A DNA stretch of 64,000 nt, taken from the NCBI RefSeq assembly GCF_029946515.1, contig NZ_JARZHH010000060.1:1-64000 (forward strand), given 5' to 3'. This document shows positions 1 through 9,632 of the stretch, piece by piece. The position numbers were made by a program, and so were the translations under genes. The stretch's first letter is position 1, and each line of letters opens with the position of its first letter. The stretch is from Polyangium sp. 6x1. Its GTDB lineage: Bacteria; Myxococcota_A; Polyangia; Polyangiales; Polyangiaceae. The notes under the pieces were generated by a model, which was not told the DNA's origin, made no database searches, and saw nothing but the letters and a program-made list of their open reading frames with translations.

Positions 1-1005
1 GGCGGCAGCGGCGGCGCAGGCGCAGGCGGCAGCGGCGGCGCAGGCGGCAGCGGCGGCGTGGGCGGCGGCGGCGGCGCAGGCGGGTCGGGGACGCCGGCGG
101 GGCTCTTCGAGGCGCCGAACCCGTGGAACAAGGACGTCTCGGCCCTGCCGAAGAACGCGGAGTCGGACGCGATCACGGGCTGGCTCGCGGACAATGGCGG
201 CTGGGGCGCAGGCGCGTTCCGGATCGATTTCAGCATCGAGCTGCTCCACGCCGACGCGAGCACCGAAATGCGCACGTTCGAGACGACGAACGATTTCTAC
301 TCGCCCGATTGCGAGCACGTCCCCTACCCCGTTCCGGCGGGCGGCGCACTCGAGGGCGAGCAAGGCTACGAGTGCACGACGGACGGCGATTGCCACCTGC
401 TCGTGGTGCATCAGCCGACGAAGAAGCTTTACGAGATGTGGCGGGCAAACATCGTGGGCGGCACGTTCTACGGCGGCTGCGCGGTGACGTGGGACCTGAC
501 GAAGTCGTACCCGCCGAACCTGCGCGGCGAGGGCTGCACCTCGGCGGACGCGGGCGGCTTCCCCATCTCGGCGATGCTGTTCTCGGCCGACGAGGTGGCG
601 GCCGGATCGATCGACCACGCGATCCGGTTCATCCTGCCGAACGCGCGCATTCGCGACAACGTATACGTGCATCCGGGCACGCACAGCACGGGCCCGACCT
701 CCGGCGGCCCGAACGCGCCGCCCTACGGCGTGCGCTTCCGGCTGCGCGCGGATTACCCGCTCGACACGCTGCCGACCGAGGGCGCCCGCGTCGTCGCGCG
801 AGGCCTGCAAAAATACGGCATGTTCCTGGCCGACGCGGGCAACATCGCGCTCACGGCGCAGAGCGATCGGTTCACGACCCACAAATGGGACGAGGTCGGC
901 GTGGACTCATACGCGCTCGCGGACATCCAGCCCACGGACTTCGAAGTCGTCGACATGGGCGACCCGATCCAATGGAGCGGGGACTGCGAGCTGAACCCGC
1001 CGTGA
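1..1005 (+). CDS. Secreted Gly-rich-linker protein of unknown function, 5' partial
   Basis: The frame is open from the first base of the window, so the start, signal peptide and probable lipobox lie upstream. The visible part begins with about 29 residues made only of Gly, Ser, Ala and Val, the linker that many myxobacterial exported lipoproteins carry after the lipid anchor. A compact domain of about 300 residues follows, rich in Trp, Tyr and Cys, with segments such as NPWNKDVS, GCTSADAGGFP and AIRFILP. These look conserved but I cannot assign them to a named family. The paired Cys residues fit an exported, disulfide-bonded protein. It ends convergently with the reductase gene at 1361, with a composite repeat between. 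The internal ATG at 58 is inside the linker and is not a credible start. Confidence 0.8.
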   Translation, partial: GGSGGAGAGGSGGAGGSGGVGGGGGAGGSGTPAGLFEAPNPWNKDVSALPKNAESDAITGWLADNGGWGAGAFRIDFSIELLHADASTEMRTFETTNDFYSPDCEHVPYPVPAGGALEGEQGYECTTDGDCHLLVVHQPTKKLYEMWRANIVGGTFYGGCAVTWDLTKSYPPNLRGEGCTSADAGGFPISAMLFSADEVAAGSIDHAIRFILPNARIRDNVYVHPGTHSTGPTSGGPNAPPYGVRFRLRADYPLDTLPTEGARVVARGLQKYGMFLADAGNIALTAQSDRFTTHKWDEVGVDSYALADIQPTDFEVVDMGDPIQWSGDCELNPP

Positions 1006-1052
1006 TCGGCGTCAGAGCATCTCGGGAAAAAGGCTGAAGCGATCCTCTCGGG

Positions 1053-1360
1053 AGGCGCCGCGCCGGGGCGCTGCCCCGAACCCCGCGGGGGCTGTTCGCC
1101 CCTCGACCCGAACCAGGGCCAGCCCTGGACCTTTCGTGGAAGAACTGCGCTGCGCGCAGTTCTTCCAACAGGCCGTTGATACCGCCTCGCCCGTTGAACC
1201 GTCAGCGCTGCCGTCTTGCTTGGCAGGATCACCCGCAGTCTTGACCTGGCCCGTTCGATGAACTGCGCATCGCGCAGTTCATCGACCCCGAGTCCAGCGC
1301 TTGCGCTGGTCCAGGTCCAGGAGCGGATAGCTCCTGGTGGGGCCTGGGGCAAAGCCCCAG
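1053..1360. repeat. Composite intergenic hairpin repeat, copy 1
   Basis: This element fills the gap between two convergent genes and runs almost into the stop codon at 1361. Read left to right it has module B (GGGGCGCTGCCCC, CCAGGGCCAGCCCTGG, then a perfect 13-bp hairpin GGAAGAACTGCGC at 1138-1150 pairing with 1154-1166). A middle spacer follows, then module A reversed (perfect hairpin CGATGAACTGCGC at 1256-1268 with 1272-1284, then CCAGCGCTTGCGCTGG and TGGGGCAAAGCCCCA). The same modules recur at five other places in the window. No U-tract follows the hairpins in this copy. Confidence 0.85.
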
Positions 1361-2542
<1,182 letters not shown>

Positions 2543-2588
2543 GGGCGGCTCGATACCACGGCGAGCGCGCGGGCAGGAAGGGGCGTGC

Positions 2589-2716
2589 GAGCAGGCTGTT
2601 GAGAAACGCCGCGAGCGCCCTGGAGCTAGGGAGGAGGACGCAGGAATACAAGTGTATTCCGAGGACGACGACCGACGATCCAGGGCGCGCAGCAAGTTTC
2701 TCAACAGCCTGCTAGG
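2589..2716. repeat. MITE-like nested inverted repeat
   Basis: Between the divergent reductase and sirtuin genes. Outer arms of about 35 bp (2589-2623 and 2679-2713) pair through GCAGGCTGTTGAGAAAC and CGCCCTGGA with a short mismatched block between them. At the centre is a second palindrome, GGAATACA-AG-TGTATTCC, at 2644-2661. The size (about 125 bp), terminal inverted repeats and lack of coding capacity resemble a miniature inverted-repeat element. A large regulatory hairpin in the shared promoter region is the alternative. No other copy was seen in this window and no clear target-site duplication is visible. Confidence 0.55.
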
Positions 2717-2726
2717 CTTGCGCGCC

Positions 2727-3488
2727 ATGAGCATCGAGCAGGCCGGAAAGCTCGTCGCGGAGGCGCGGTCGGCCCTGTTCATCACGGGCGCGGGCATCTC
2801 GGCGGCGTCGGGGATCCCCACGTACCGCGGCGTCGGCGGGCTCTACGGGGATCGCGCGACCGAGGAGGGGATGCCCATCGAAAAAGCGCTCTCCGGCCCG
2901 GTCTTCCGGCGCTCCCCGGAGCTCACGTGGAAGTACATCCACCAGATCGAACAAGCCTGCCGCGGCGCCTCGCCGAACGCCGCGCACGTGGCCCTCTCGC
3001 GCATCGAGGCGCGCCTGCCCCGAAGCTGGGTCCTCACGCAAAACGTCGACGGCTTCCACCGCGCCGCCGGCTCGCGCAACGTGATCGACATCCACGGCGA
3101 CATCCACCGCCTGCTCTGCACCGGCTGCACATTCACCGAGGTCGTAGAGGACTACGCCCACCTCGCCCCCTGCCCTCGCTGCGCCGCCTGCGAAAAAGTG
3201 CTCCGCCCGGACGTCGTGCTCTTCGGCGAGATGCTGCCCATGGCAAAGCTCGAAGTCCTGCACCGCGAGCTCGATCGAGGCTTCGACGTCGTCATCTCGG
3301 TCGGCACGTCGAGCCTCTTCCCGTACATCGCCGAGCCCGTCCTCGAAGCGGCCAGGCGCGGCGTGCCTACGATCGAGGTGAACCCCGAACCAACGGTCAT
3401 CTCGCACGCCGTGGCGCTTCGGCTCCCGATGGGCGCCGTGGAGGCGCTCGAAGGGATCTGGCGGGTCGTGGAGAGCAGGAAAGCGTAG
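2727..3488 (+). CDS. Sirtuin (Sir2 family) NAD-dependent protein deacylase
   Basis: A 253-residue protein of full length for a bacterial sirtuin. It has the NAD-binding motif GAGISAASGIPTYRG (residues 21-35), TQNVDGFH (104-111), the catalytic His in HGDIHR (H123), a four-Cys zinc site (C131, C134, C149, C152), RPDVVLFGE, VGTSS and EVNPE. Sirtuins remove acyl groups from lysine using NAD+, giving nicotinamide and O-acyl-ADP-ribose; the acyl preference cannot be read here. The ATG at 2727 is the first that gives a normal sirtuin N-terminus; longer in-frame starts run through the palindromic element. A composite repeat containing a U-tract terminator follows directly. Confidence 0.95.
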   Translation: MSIEQAGKLVAEARSALFITGAGISAASGIPTYRGVGGLYGDRATEEGMPIEKALSGPVFRRSPELTWKYIHQIEQACRGASPNAAHVALSRIEARLPRSWVLTQNVDGFHRAAGSRNVIDIHGDIHRLLCTGCTFTEVVEDYAHLAPCPRCAACEKVLRPDVVLFGEMLPMAKLEVLHRELDRGFDVVISVGTSSLFPYIAEPVLEAARRGVPTIEVNPEPTVISHAVALRLPMGAVEALEGIWRVVESRKA

Positions 3489-3690
3489 CGCCGGGGTTTC
3501 ACCCCGGACCCGACGAGGGGTTGTCCACCCCTCGACCCGGACCAGGGCCAGCCCTGGACCTCTGGGCATCGACTGCGCGAAGCGCAGTCGATGCGGGGAA
3601 TTTTTTTGTAGCTGTCCGCCCCCCCTTTGCAGGGCCAGCCCTGGACCCCTGGTGCATCGACCGCGATGCGGTCGATGCAAGGGGCATCGG
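3489..3690. repeat. Composite intergenic hairpin repeat, copy 2 (module B only)
   Basis: It begins at the sirtuin stop codon. It contains CCGGGGTTTCACCCCGG, CCAGGGCCAGCCCTGG, the hairpin GCATCGACTGCGC (3566-3578) pairing with 3582-3594, a second CAGGGCCAGCCCTG, and a diverged hairpin GCATCGACCGCGATGCGGTCGATGC-like block at 3653-3678. Module A is absent. The rest of the gap to the next start at 3872 holds no recognisable gene. Confidence 0.8.
3566..3607 (+). terminator. Rho-independent-type terminator of the sirtuin gene
   Basis: A perfect 13-bp stem (GCATCGACTGCGC with a GAA loop) lies 78 nt after the sirtuin stop codon. It is followed within 6 nt by seven consecutive T residues (3601-3607) on the coding strand. 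The stem belongs to the dispersed repeat family, which suggests that the repeat supplies terminators. Confidence 0.7.
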
Positions 3691-3871
3691 TGCCCCCTGA
3701 GGCGCCGCCGCATCGGCCTCCCGTCCTCAATCGAGGACCCGATCCCTCAGCCTTCCCGCACGTTTTCGTCCCCGACGCTGGCATGCCGGTTGCTCGATGC
3801 GCCGCGCTCGCCGACAATCGCGCGAGTTCTTGGAGCACCGCAAGTCGGTGCCGCGCTTGCGAGGAGAAGAC

Positions 3872-4681
3872 ATGCGAAACGTGAAGCAGATCCTGGTCGC
3901 TCTGGGGCTCGTGGCATTCCTGGCCGGCTGCAGCGACGGCGGCAACGAAAACACGGGCGGCGCAGGCGGCGACGGCGGAAGCGGCGCCGCAGGCGGCCAA
4001 GGCGGCGCAGGTGGCCAAGGCGGCGCAGGTGGCCAAGGCGGCGACGGCGGCAGCGTGGATCTGACGACGCTCTACAAGGCCGCCGTCGCCGACGCCGAGG
4101 TCGCAGAAGCCGACGAGATCTCCGACAAGCTGACCCCCATCCGCCCGGACAACGCAGACCTCGTCCTCGACGCAAACGGCCGCGTGAAGATGGTCACCTG
4201 GACCTCGTACAATGGCTACGACGCGCTCGTCGGCCAGGAGACGAACCTCGCCGTGGAAGTCTGGGTCTCGGCGGCGCCCCAGCTCGCCGACTTCTGCAAA
4301 GCGACCGGCCTCAAAGGCGCCGAGCTCGACCTGCGGATGGAGCAAAAGCTCGGCCTCCCGGCCGGCAACGGCAAGACCCGCGTCGTCGAGCTCTGGGTCC
4401 CGATGGACGGCATGTTCCGCCCCTCGCCCGACCCCGAGATCGACGACAACGTCGCCGATCTCGACTTCCCCGCCGGCACGCCGCAAGCGCACATCGACTG
4501 GATCGACAACCTGAAGATGACCTCGTACGGCGACCCCGGATACCCCTGGACGCGGCTCGGCTACACGTACGACTGGGCGCCGAGCGCGTCCGAAGTCGGC
4601 CTCAGCGAGTTCGTGATCCGCAAGGGCACGACCGTCGCGGTCGCGGCGGTGTCCGGGCAAGAGGAGTACTGCACGCCGTAA
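3872..4681 (+). CDS. Gly-rich-linker lipoprotein of unknown function
   Basis: A 269-residue protein with a type II signal peptide MRNVKQILVALGLVAFLAGC; the lipobox LAGC places the lipidated Cys at residue 20. A linker of GGAGGQGGAGGQ repeats runs to about residue 62. The remaining 205 residues form an unrecognised domain with several Trp/Tyr-rich strands and two Cys. The ATG at 3872 has a strong ribosome site GAGGAGAAG just upstream and gives a clean signal peptide, so the longer upstream frame is discarded. It ends only 9 bp from the convergent kinase gene. Confidence 0.85.
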   Translation: MRNVKQILVALGLVAFLAGCSDGGNENTGGAGGDGGSGAAGGQGGAGGQGGAGGQGGDGGSVDLTTLYKAAVADAEVAEADEISDKLTPIRPDNADLVLDANGRVKMVTWTSYNGYDALVGQETNLAVEVWVSAAPQLADFCKATGLKGAELDLRMEQKLGLPAGNGKTRVVELWVPMDGMFRPSPDPEIDDNVADLDFPAGTPQAHIDWIDNLKMTSYGDPGYPWTRLGYTYDWAPSASEVGLSEFVIRKGTTVAVAAVSGQEEYCTP

Positions 4682-4690
4682 CCGCCGGCG

Positions 4691-6361
4691 TCACCCCCAC
4701 GTCCGCCACAGAAACAGCCCCACCACGATCACCACGAGCCCGACCGCGATCCCCCAGACGAGGCGCGCGCGGCTCTCGTCGTCCCGCTTCGGCTTGGACA
4801 GCGCGCGCTGTCCCTCACGCGGGGCGACCACCTCGATCTCCCGCCGTCCGGGTTTGTCCCCTGCCCGCGGCGGCAGCTCCTTCTTCTCCCCGAGCACCCG
4901 CAGCCACTCCGCGAGCGCGCCAATCTCCCGCGTGATCTGGTCGAGCTGCGTCTCGGTGTTGTCCGCGATCGTCCGCAGCACGGCCGGCTCGGCCTCGCCC
5001 CGCTGCTCCTGCGCCTCGCGCAGGATCGCCCCCAGGAGCGACAGCCGCTCCAGCACCTCGCGCATCGGCGTCATCTTGTCGCGCAGGCTCGTCACCTTCC
5101 GCGCCAGGCCGTCGATCCGCCCGAGCGCGTCTTCCAGATCGCGCAGCCGCTCCTGCTGGTAGGACGCGACGAACGCCTCGAGCGCCTTGCGCATGTCGTT
5201 CGCCGCCGAGAACCGCGCCTCCGTCTCGAACGAGAGCGCCTTGACGAGCACGTGGTAGAGCCCCTCCGGCATGTACGAAGGCCGCGCCGGCGGGTCGTAC
5301 AGCGTCTTGGCGCGCCGCTCGATGATCTCGTGCACGCGCCCGTCGGTCGTCGCGGGGTACGGCACCGAGCCCGTCGCGAGCTCCCACAAAACCGAGCCGA
5401 TCGAGTGCAGATCCGACGCGCCGCCCACCTTCTCGCCCGTCGACTGCTCCGGGCTCATGTACGCGGCCGTGCCCGCCGTGCCGGGCATGCCCACGAGCGA
5501 GAGCGAGTCGCTCTCGCCCTGCACCTGATCGAAGGCCCAGAGGCCGAGGTCGGTGATCTTGACGTCGTAGCCCTCGCGCTCGGGCACGTAGCGAACGAAG
5601 ATGTTCGCCGGCGTGAGGTCGCGGTGGACGATGCGGTGGAAGTGCATCTTCGCCACGCCGCGCAGGACGGCGATGCCGATGCGCGCCACCTGCGCGGGCG
5701 GCAAGCGGCGCTCGATCGCAGGCAACGAGGCCACGACCTCGGCGAGCGTCTGCCAGGGGACGTACTCCAGCGCGAGGTAGGCCGGCGCGACGTCGTCGAA
5801 GCCGAGGACGTCCACGAAAAACTGCTTGTGCTGCGCGAGCATCTGCGCCGCGGCGACCTCGCGGCGGAACATCTCCTTGAGCGACGCCTCGAGCTCCGGG
5901 ATGCCCTTCTGGATGACCTTCACCGCGACCCACGGCCGATCCTTCGAGGCCTGATCGTAGGCCCGGAAGACGGCGCCCATGCCGCCGCGGCCGAGCAGCT
6001 CGACGAAGAGATAACGGCCGCGCAGGACGTACGGCATCGCGGCCCAGCCCTCGGTGGGGCGAGGACGCTCGCAGGCGCAGGAGAGCTGCGAGCCATCCGT
6101 GAACGTCCGCCAGCACTCGTCGCAGACGAAGAGCAAGGGCGCGGCGGCGGCCGGGGTCGCGGTCGCGGAGGGTGGCGGGCCGTCGTAGAGGTGGGCGACG
6201 CCGGGGATGGCCTCGTTGCGGAAGAAGGGCGACGACGGGGCGCGCGGCGAGAGGGGCCGGGCGCGCATCGTGGGCCCGGGACGGCTCGGGGGTGGGCTCA
6301 CGACCGCGGATCCGCCCTCGTCTGCCGGCCTTCGATCGTCCTCGCCCTTGTCGGTCGTCAC
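4691..6361 (-). CDS. Membrane-anchored Ser/Thr protein kinase with N-terminal zinc-ribbon-like motif
   Basis: About 556 residues from a GTG at 6361; an ATG at 6268 would give 525, and neither has a clear ribosome site. Order of parts: Pro/Arg-rich leader, a Cys cluster CDECWRTFTDGSQLSCAC resembling a zinc ribbon (about 83-101), and a Hanks-type kinase domain (about 125-390). The kinase has the glycine loop LGRGGMGAVF, the lysine in VAVKVIQK, catalytic loop HRDLTPAN, metal motif DLG and MSPEQ. A predicted coiled coil (about 400-490) and a single C-terminal membrane helix (about 533-553) follow, so the kinase faces the cytoplasm. Oddities: Thr replaces Lys in the usual HRDLKPxN, and DLG replaces DFG. 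Both occur in divergent kinases, so activity is likely but not certain. Confidence 0.88.
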   Translation of the reverse strand: MTTDKGEDDRRPADEGGSAVVSPPPSRPGPTMRARPLSPRAPSSPFFRNEAIPGVAHLYDGPPPSATATPAAAAPLLFVCDECWRTFTDGSQLSCACERPRPTEGWAAMPYVLRGRYLFVELLGRGGMGAVFRAYDQASKDRPWVAVKVIQKGIPELEASLKEMFRREVAAAQMLAQHKQFFVDVLGFDDVAPAYLALEYVPWQTLAEVVASLPAIERRLPPAQVARIGIAVLRGVAKMHFHRIVHRDLTPANIFVRYVPEREGYDVKITDLGLWAFDQVQGESDSLSLVGMPGTAGTAAYMSPEQSTGEKVGGASDLHSIGSVLWELATGSVPYPATTDGRVHEIIERRAKTLYDPPARPSYMPEGLYHVLVKALSFETEARFSAANDMRKALEAFVASYQQERLRDLEDALGRIDGLARKVTSLRDKMTPMREVLERLSLLGAILREAQEQRGEAEPAVLRTIADNTETQLDQITREIGALAEWLRVLGEKKELPPRAGDKPGRREIEVVAPREGQRALSKPKRDDESRARLVWGIAVGLVVIVVGLFLWRTWG

Positions 6362-6444
6362 GGGAAGAGCGCCTCGGCGAGCGAGTATCTCTTGCCCTAA
6401 GGCAGAAAGCACGGCCGTTTTTCCACGCGCGGCGCGCCTCCCGG

Positions 6445-7149
6445 TCAGGCGCGCGCGCGCCGGAACGAGCCGTCGTACGCGGAGAGCGGCGGGTAGCCGA
6501 TCGGCGTCGTCGTGTCCCAGGCGAGCAGGCGCTCTCGGTAGGCGGCGAGCATGCGGACGCGATCCTCCTCGGTGGTGCGCGCGGGCGCCCAGGCGACGAA
6601 GGGCGGCAGCACGTCGAAGCCGACGTACCGGAAAATGCCCTGATTGACGGGCGCGAGCAGCATGTTCATGTCGCCGGCGAGGCCGGTCTCTTCGTACATC
6701 GTCGCGGGCCCGCCCGTGGTGATGGAGGCCATGGCCCGCTTGCCGCGCATCGTGCCGTGGTCGTACCACCGGCCCGCGCCGTAGATGCGCTGGAACGCGA
6801 ACACCCGATCGACCCAGCCCTTCAGGATCGCGGGCATCGAGAACCACCACATCGGGAACTGAAAGATCAGCGCGTCGCAGCCGACGAGCTTTTCCATCTC
6901 GGCCTGCACCGCGGGCGAAAAACCGTTCGTCTCGACCGCGTGGGCCTCCTCGATCTGCTGCTTGAAGACGACGGGATCCTTGCGGCCCGTGAAGTTGTGC
7001 GGACCCGAGACGGGATCCCAGCCCATCGCGTAGAGATCCGACACGACGACGTCGTGCCCGCCGCCCTCGAACGTCTCGACGGCGAGGCGCGTCAGGGCGG
7101 CGTTGAAGCTCTTCGGCTCCGGGTGCGCGTGAACGATGAACACCTTCAT
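6445..7149 (-). CDS. NAD(P)H oxidoreductase, flavodoxin-like fold (NQO1/MdaB/KefF type)
   Basis: A 234-residue protein starting MKVFIVHAHPEPKSFNAAL, the FMN/FAD phosphate-binding start of the Flavodoxin_2 family. It also has DALIFQFPMWWFSMPAILKGW and SITTGGP, both typical of NAD(P)H:quinone oxidoreductases that carry out two-electron quinone reduction. It should be a cytosolic homodimeric flavoprotein. An AAGGAG ribosome site lies about 9 nt before the ATG at 7149. The next three minus-strand genes are all NAD(P)- or flavin-linked, but gaps of about 55-60 bp leave a common operon unproven. Confidence 0.9.
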   Translation of the reverse strand: MKVFIVHAHPEPKSFNAALTRLAVETFEGGGHDVVVSDLYAMGWDPVSGPHNFTGRKDPVVFKQQIEEAHAVETNGFSPAVQAEMEKLVGCDALIFQFPMWWFSMPAILKGWVDRVFAFQRIYGAGRWYDHGTMRGKRAMASITTGGPATMYEETGLAGDMNMLLAPVNQGIFRYVGFDVLPPFVAWAPARTTEEDRVRMLAAYRERLLAWDTTTPIGYPPLSAYDGSFRRARA

Positions 7150-7208
7150 GGCGTGGCGCTCCTTCAAGAAAGATGGCGACCCCCCCCGGGGGCGCCACGC
7201 GCATCGTA

Positions 7209-8177
7209 TCAGCGGAAGAAGTCGAAGCTCGTCCCGAGCCCTCGTTCGCGCGCGGCCGCATGCACGACCCGCGCGAGCGCGACGTCTTGCACGGCGAGCC
7301 CCGTCGAATCGAACACCGTGATCCGCGCGCCCTCGCGTCCCGGTCGCTTGCCCGCGAGGACCTCGCCGAGCGTCGCGTGGATCTGCTCGCGGCGGAGCAC
7401 GCCCGTTTCCAGGGGGACGTTCACCTCGCCGCTGTGCGTGGCCTGCTCCCAGTCGTCGATGACGACGCGCCCCTCGACGAGGATCGCGGGATCGAGCTCC
7501 TGCTTGCCGTGCGCATCCGCGCCGATCGCATTGACGTGCGCGCCGTCCTTCACCCAGGCGCGCATCACGACGGGCGCGCGCGCCGGCGTCGAGGCGTTCA
7601 CCACGTCGGCGCCCGAGGCCTCCGCGATCGACACGACGCGCCCGCGCGCCTCCTCGGCGAACGCACGCGCGGCGTGCTCGGAGACGTCGGCGCAGAGCAC
7701 CTCGAACGTGTCGCCGTAGACGGCGCGATGCGCTTCGAGCAGCGTGCGCGCCTGCACGCCGCACCCGACGAACCCCACGGTCTTCGGCGCACGCGGGGCG
7801 AGGTGCTTCGAGGCGATCGCGGCGGCGGCACCGGTGCGCACGGCCGTGAGGAGCGTGGCATCCATGACGGCGAGGGGCAGCGCGGTCGCGGGATCCGTGA
7901 GGATGTACATGCCCATGACGGCGGGCAGATCGAAGCGCGCGGGGTTCTCCGGGTGGGAGTTCACCCACTTGACGCCCGCGGCGCCGTCCACGTACGCGGG
8001 CATCGCGCGCAGGTCGCCGTGGTAGGCGTCGAGCTCGAGGTAGACCTTCGGCGGCATGAGCGCGCGGCCTTCGCCGTGCGCCGTGAAGGCGGCTTCGACC
8101 GCGGCGATGGCGGCCTCCATCGAGAGGAGCTGTCGGACGTCGGAGCGCGAGAGGAGGATGGTCTGGTGCGGAGGCAT
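7209..8177 (-). CDS. Ornithine cyclodeaminase / mu-crystallin family protein
   Basis: A 322-residue protein, full length for the family. The NAD(P) motif GFVGCGVQA is at about 136-144, preceded by DATLLTAVRTGAAAAIASK, the most conserved stretch of ornithine cyclodeaminase and archaeal-type alanine dehydrogenase. FDSTGLAVQD near the C-terminus is also diagnostic. Family reactions include ornithine to proline plus ammonia, alanine dehydrogenation and ketimine reduction. The sequence does not let me choose among them and no amino-acid pathway genes are adjacent. Confidence 0.88.
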   Translation of the reverse strand: MPPHQTILLSRSDVRQLLSMEAAIAAVEAAFTAHGEGRALMPPKVYLELDAYHGDLRAMPAYVDGAAGVKWVNSHPENPARFDLPAVMGMYILTDPATALPLAVMDATLLTAVRTGAAAAIASKHLAPRAPKTVGFVGCGVQARTLLEAHRAVYGDTFEVLCADVSEHAARAFAEEARGRVVSIAEASGADVVNASTPARAPVVMRAWVKDGAHVNAIGADAHGKQELDPAILVEGRVVIDDWEQATHSGEVNVPLETGVLRREQIHATLGEVLAGKRPGREGARITVFDSTGLAVQDVALARVVHAAARERGLGTSFDFFR

Positions 8178-8231
8178 GGGAGGCCGGCGATATAGATCAG
8201 CGGGCGACCTGCTTCCATCACCCGGCGCGGA

Positions 8232-8813
8232 TCAAGGGGCCGGCTTGGCGGCGCGGGAGGCGCGAAGGTTCGCGAGCGCCCCGCCCCAGGCAACAACCTG
8301 GTCGAGCATGCCGGAGACCACCTTCGCGTGATGATCGGCCGGCTTGAAAACGGAAAAGTTCTCGAAGTCGGTGCGAAGCGAGAGCGCGACCTGGTTGCGG
8401 ACGTGGGCGACCTGGAGCTCGGACAGCACGAGGCGGAGCTGCTCGACGGCGCGGGTCCCGCCGGCGCTGCCATAAGCGACGAAGCCGGCGGCCTTGTCGT
8501 TCCATTCGCGGTAGAGGAAATCGATCGCGTTCTTCAGGGCGCCCGAGGGGCCGTGGTTGTATTCGGGCGTGACGAAGACGTACGCGTCGAAGGAGGCGAT
8601 CTTCGCGCTCCAGGCCTTCGTATGATCCTTCGTGTATTTTCCGAGCGACGGGGGATGGGGTTCGTCGAGGAGCGGGAGGCCGTAGTCCGCGATGTCGACG
8701 AGCTCGAAGGTCGCGTCGGTGCGCTTGACGGCGAGGTCGTGGACCCAGCGGGCGACGGCCTCGGCTTTGCGTCCAGGGCGCGTGCTGCCGATGAGGATGG
8801 CGACTCGAATCAT
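8232..8813 (-). CDS. NADPH-dependent FMN reductase family protein
   Basis: A 193-residue protein with the family signatures GSTRPGR (residues 9-15, FMN phosphate loop), TPEYNHGPSGALKNAIDF (about 82-99) and YGSAGGTRAVEQLR. Members reduce FMN, quinones, chromate or azo dyes with NADPH in the cytosol. This places it in the PF03358 group; a specific substrate cannot be read. It follows the ornithine-cyclodeaminase-like gene's 5' side on the same strand and is separated from the upstream operon by a hairpin at 8852-8890. Confidence 0.9.
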   Translation of the reverse strand: MIRVAILIGSTRPGRKAEAVARWVHDLAVKRTDATFELVDIADYGLPLLDEPHPPSLGKYTKDHTKAWSAKIASFDAYVFVTPEYNHGPSGALKNAIDFLYREWNDKAAGFVAYGSAGGTRAVEQLRLVLSELQVAHVRNQVALSLRTDFENFSVFKPADHHAKVVSGMLDQVVAWGGALANLRASRAAKPAP

Positions 8814-8851
8814 GAGGGTCGATCTCCAGGGATTGAGGAGGGGGAGGATGG

Positions 8852-8890
8852 CACGGAAGCGGCGGGGTTGCTGCAGTTGCCGCTTCCGTG
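8852..8890 (-). terminator. Hairpin after the Hint-protein operon
   Basis: A perfect 12-bp inverted repeat (CACGGAAGCGGC at 8852-8863, complement at 8879-8890) with a 15-nt loop. It lies 16 bp beyond the stop of the gene at 8907 and before the FMN reductase start. It is well placed to end the three-gene minus-strand operon. There is no U-tract, so a structured 3' end or attenuator is possible instead. Confidence 0.5.
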
Positions 8891-8906
8891 GGGTCGACGG
8901 ACGCCC

Positions 8907-9632
8907 TCACCTTGCTTCGGCGAGCGCGCCCTCGATCTCCGCCGCGCCATGACCCAGCGCGTAGAGGCCGTTCGAGTAGCCCTTCGCGAGATGCTCGTAC
9001 ACGTCTTGCCCTCGATGGCGGACGAGGTACGCCTTGGCTCCCTCCCCATCGATCTGCGTGTAGTACGCCATGAGCTCGATGCGGTCCCCCATCAGTGACT
9101 TCGCCTGGCGGAGTTCCTTCCCGGACAGCAGAAGCGGCATGTCGAGCAGCCGCAGGAGAAGCTGCCTGGCTTGTGTTTCATCCTCGAAGCTGAAACGGCC
9201 GAGCGCGGCATCTCCGACATAATCGACGAGCGTGATGCGCATGTCCTCGTCCTCGCTGACGTACGCCTCCTGCAGGGCGGAATCCGAAAGGAACCGCCCT
9301 GCAATCGCCAGCATGTCCTTCCCCGCGAAGATCGCCTCGAGCTTGCCGTCGAGATCGGCGGGGAAAAGCGTCCTTTTCTTGAGATCATTGTAGGCATGGA
9401 GCTGCTCCCGGAGGGCCGGGGAGAGCGACCTCTCTTCCTTCTCCGGAGGCGGGGTGAGCCTCGCCGCCGGCGCGGAGCGGGGAGCGGGTGCCGGAGGCGG
9501 AGGAGAGCCGACCTCGACGGTGTCCTTCGGCGCGACGCCGACCGGCGTGAGTTCGTCGTCGCCTTGGAGCCATGCCACGCCCACCGCGACGAGCCCGACG
9601 ACGCCGAGAATGCGGGCACGACGGGGCTTCAT
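8907..9632 (-). CDS. Membrane-anchored protein of unknown function, third gene of the Hint operon
   Basis: A 241-residue protein with a short basic N-terminus and one hydrophobic segment (about residues 8-23, ILGVVGLVAVGVAWL). This is a signal anchor or signal peptide without a lipobox. A Pro-rich stretch (about 42-65) leads into a mostly helical, charged domain (about 70-241) that I do not recognise. Its start overlaps the stop of the Hint-domain gene by 4 bp (ATGA), so the two are almost certainly translationally coupled. This suggests an envelope partner of that protein. Confidence 0.75.
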   Translation of the reverse strand: MKPRRARILGVVGLVAVGVAWLQGDDELTPVGVAPKDTVEVGSPPPPAPAPRSAPAARLTPPPEKEERSLSPALREQLHAYNDLKKRTLFPADLDGKLEAIFAGKDMLAIAGRFLSDSALQEAYVSEDEDMRITLVDYVGDAALGRFSFEDETQARQLLLRLLDMPLLLSGKELRQAKSLMGDRIELMAYYTQIDGEGAKAYLVRHRGQDVYEHLAKGYSNGLYALGHGAAEIEGALAEAR

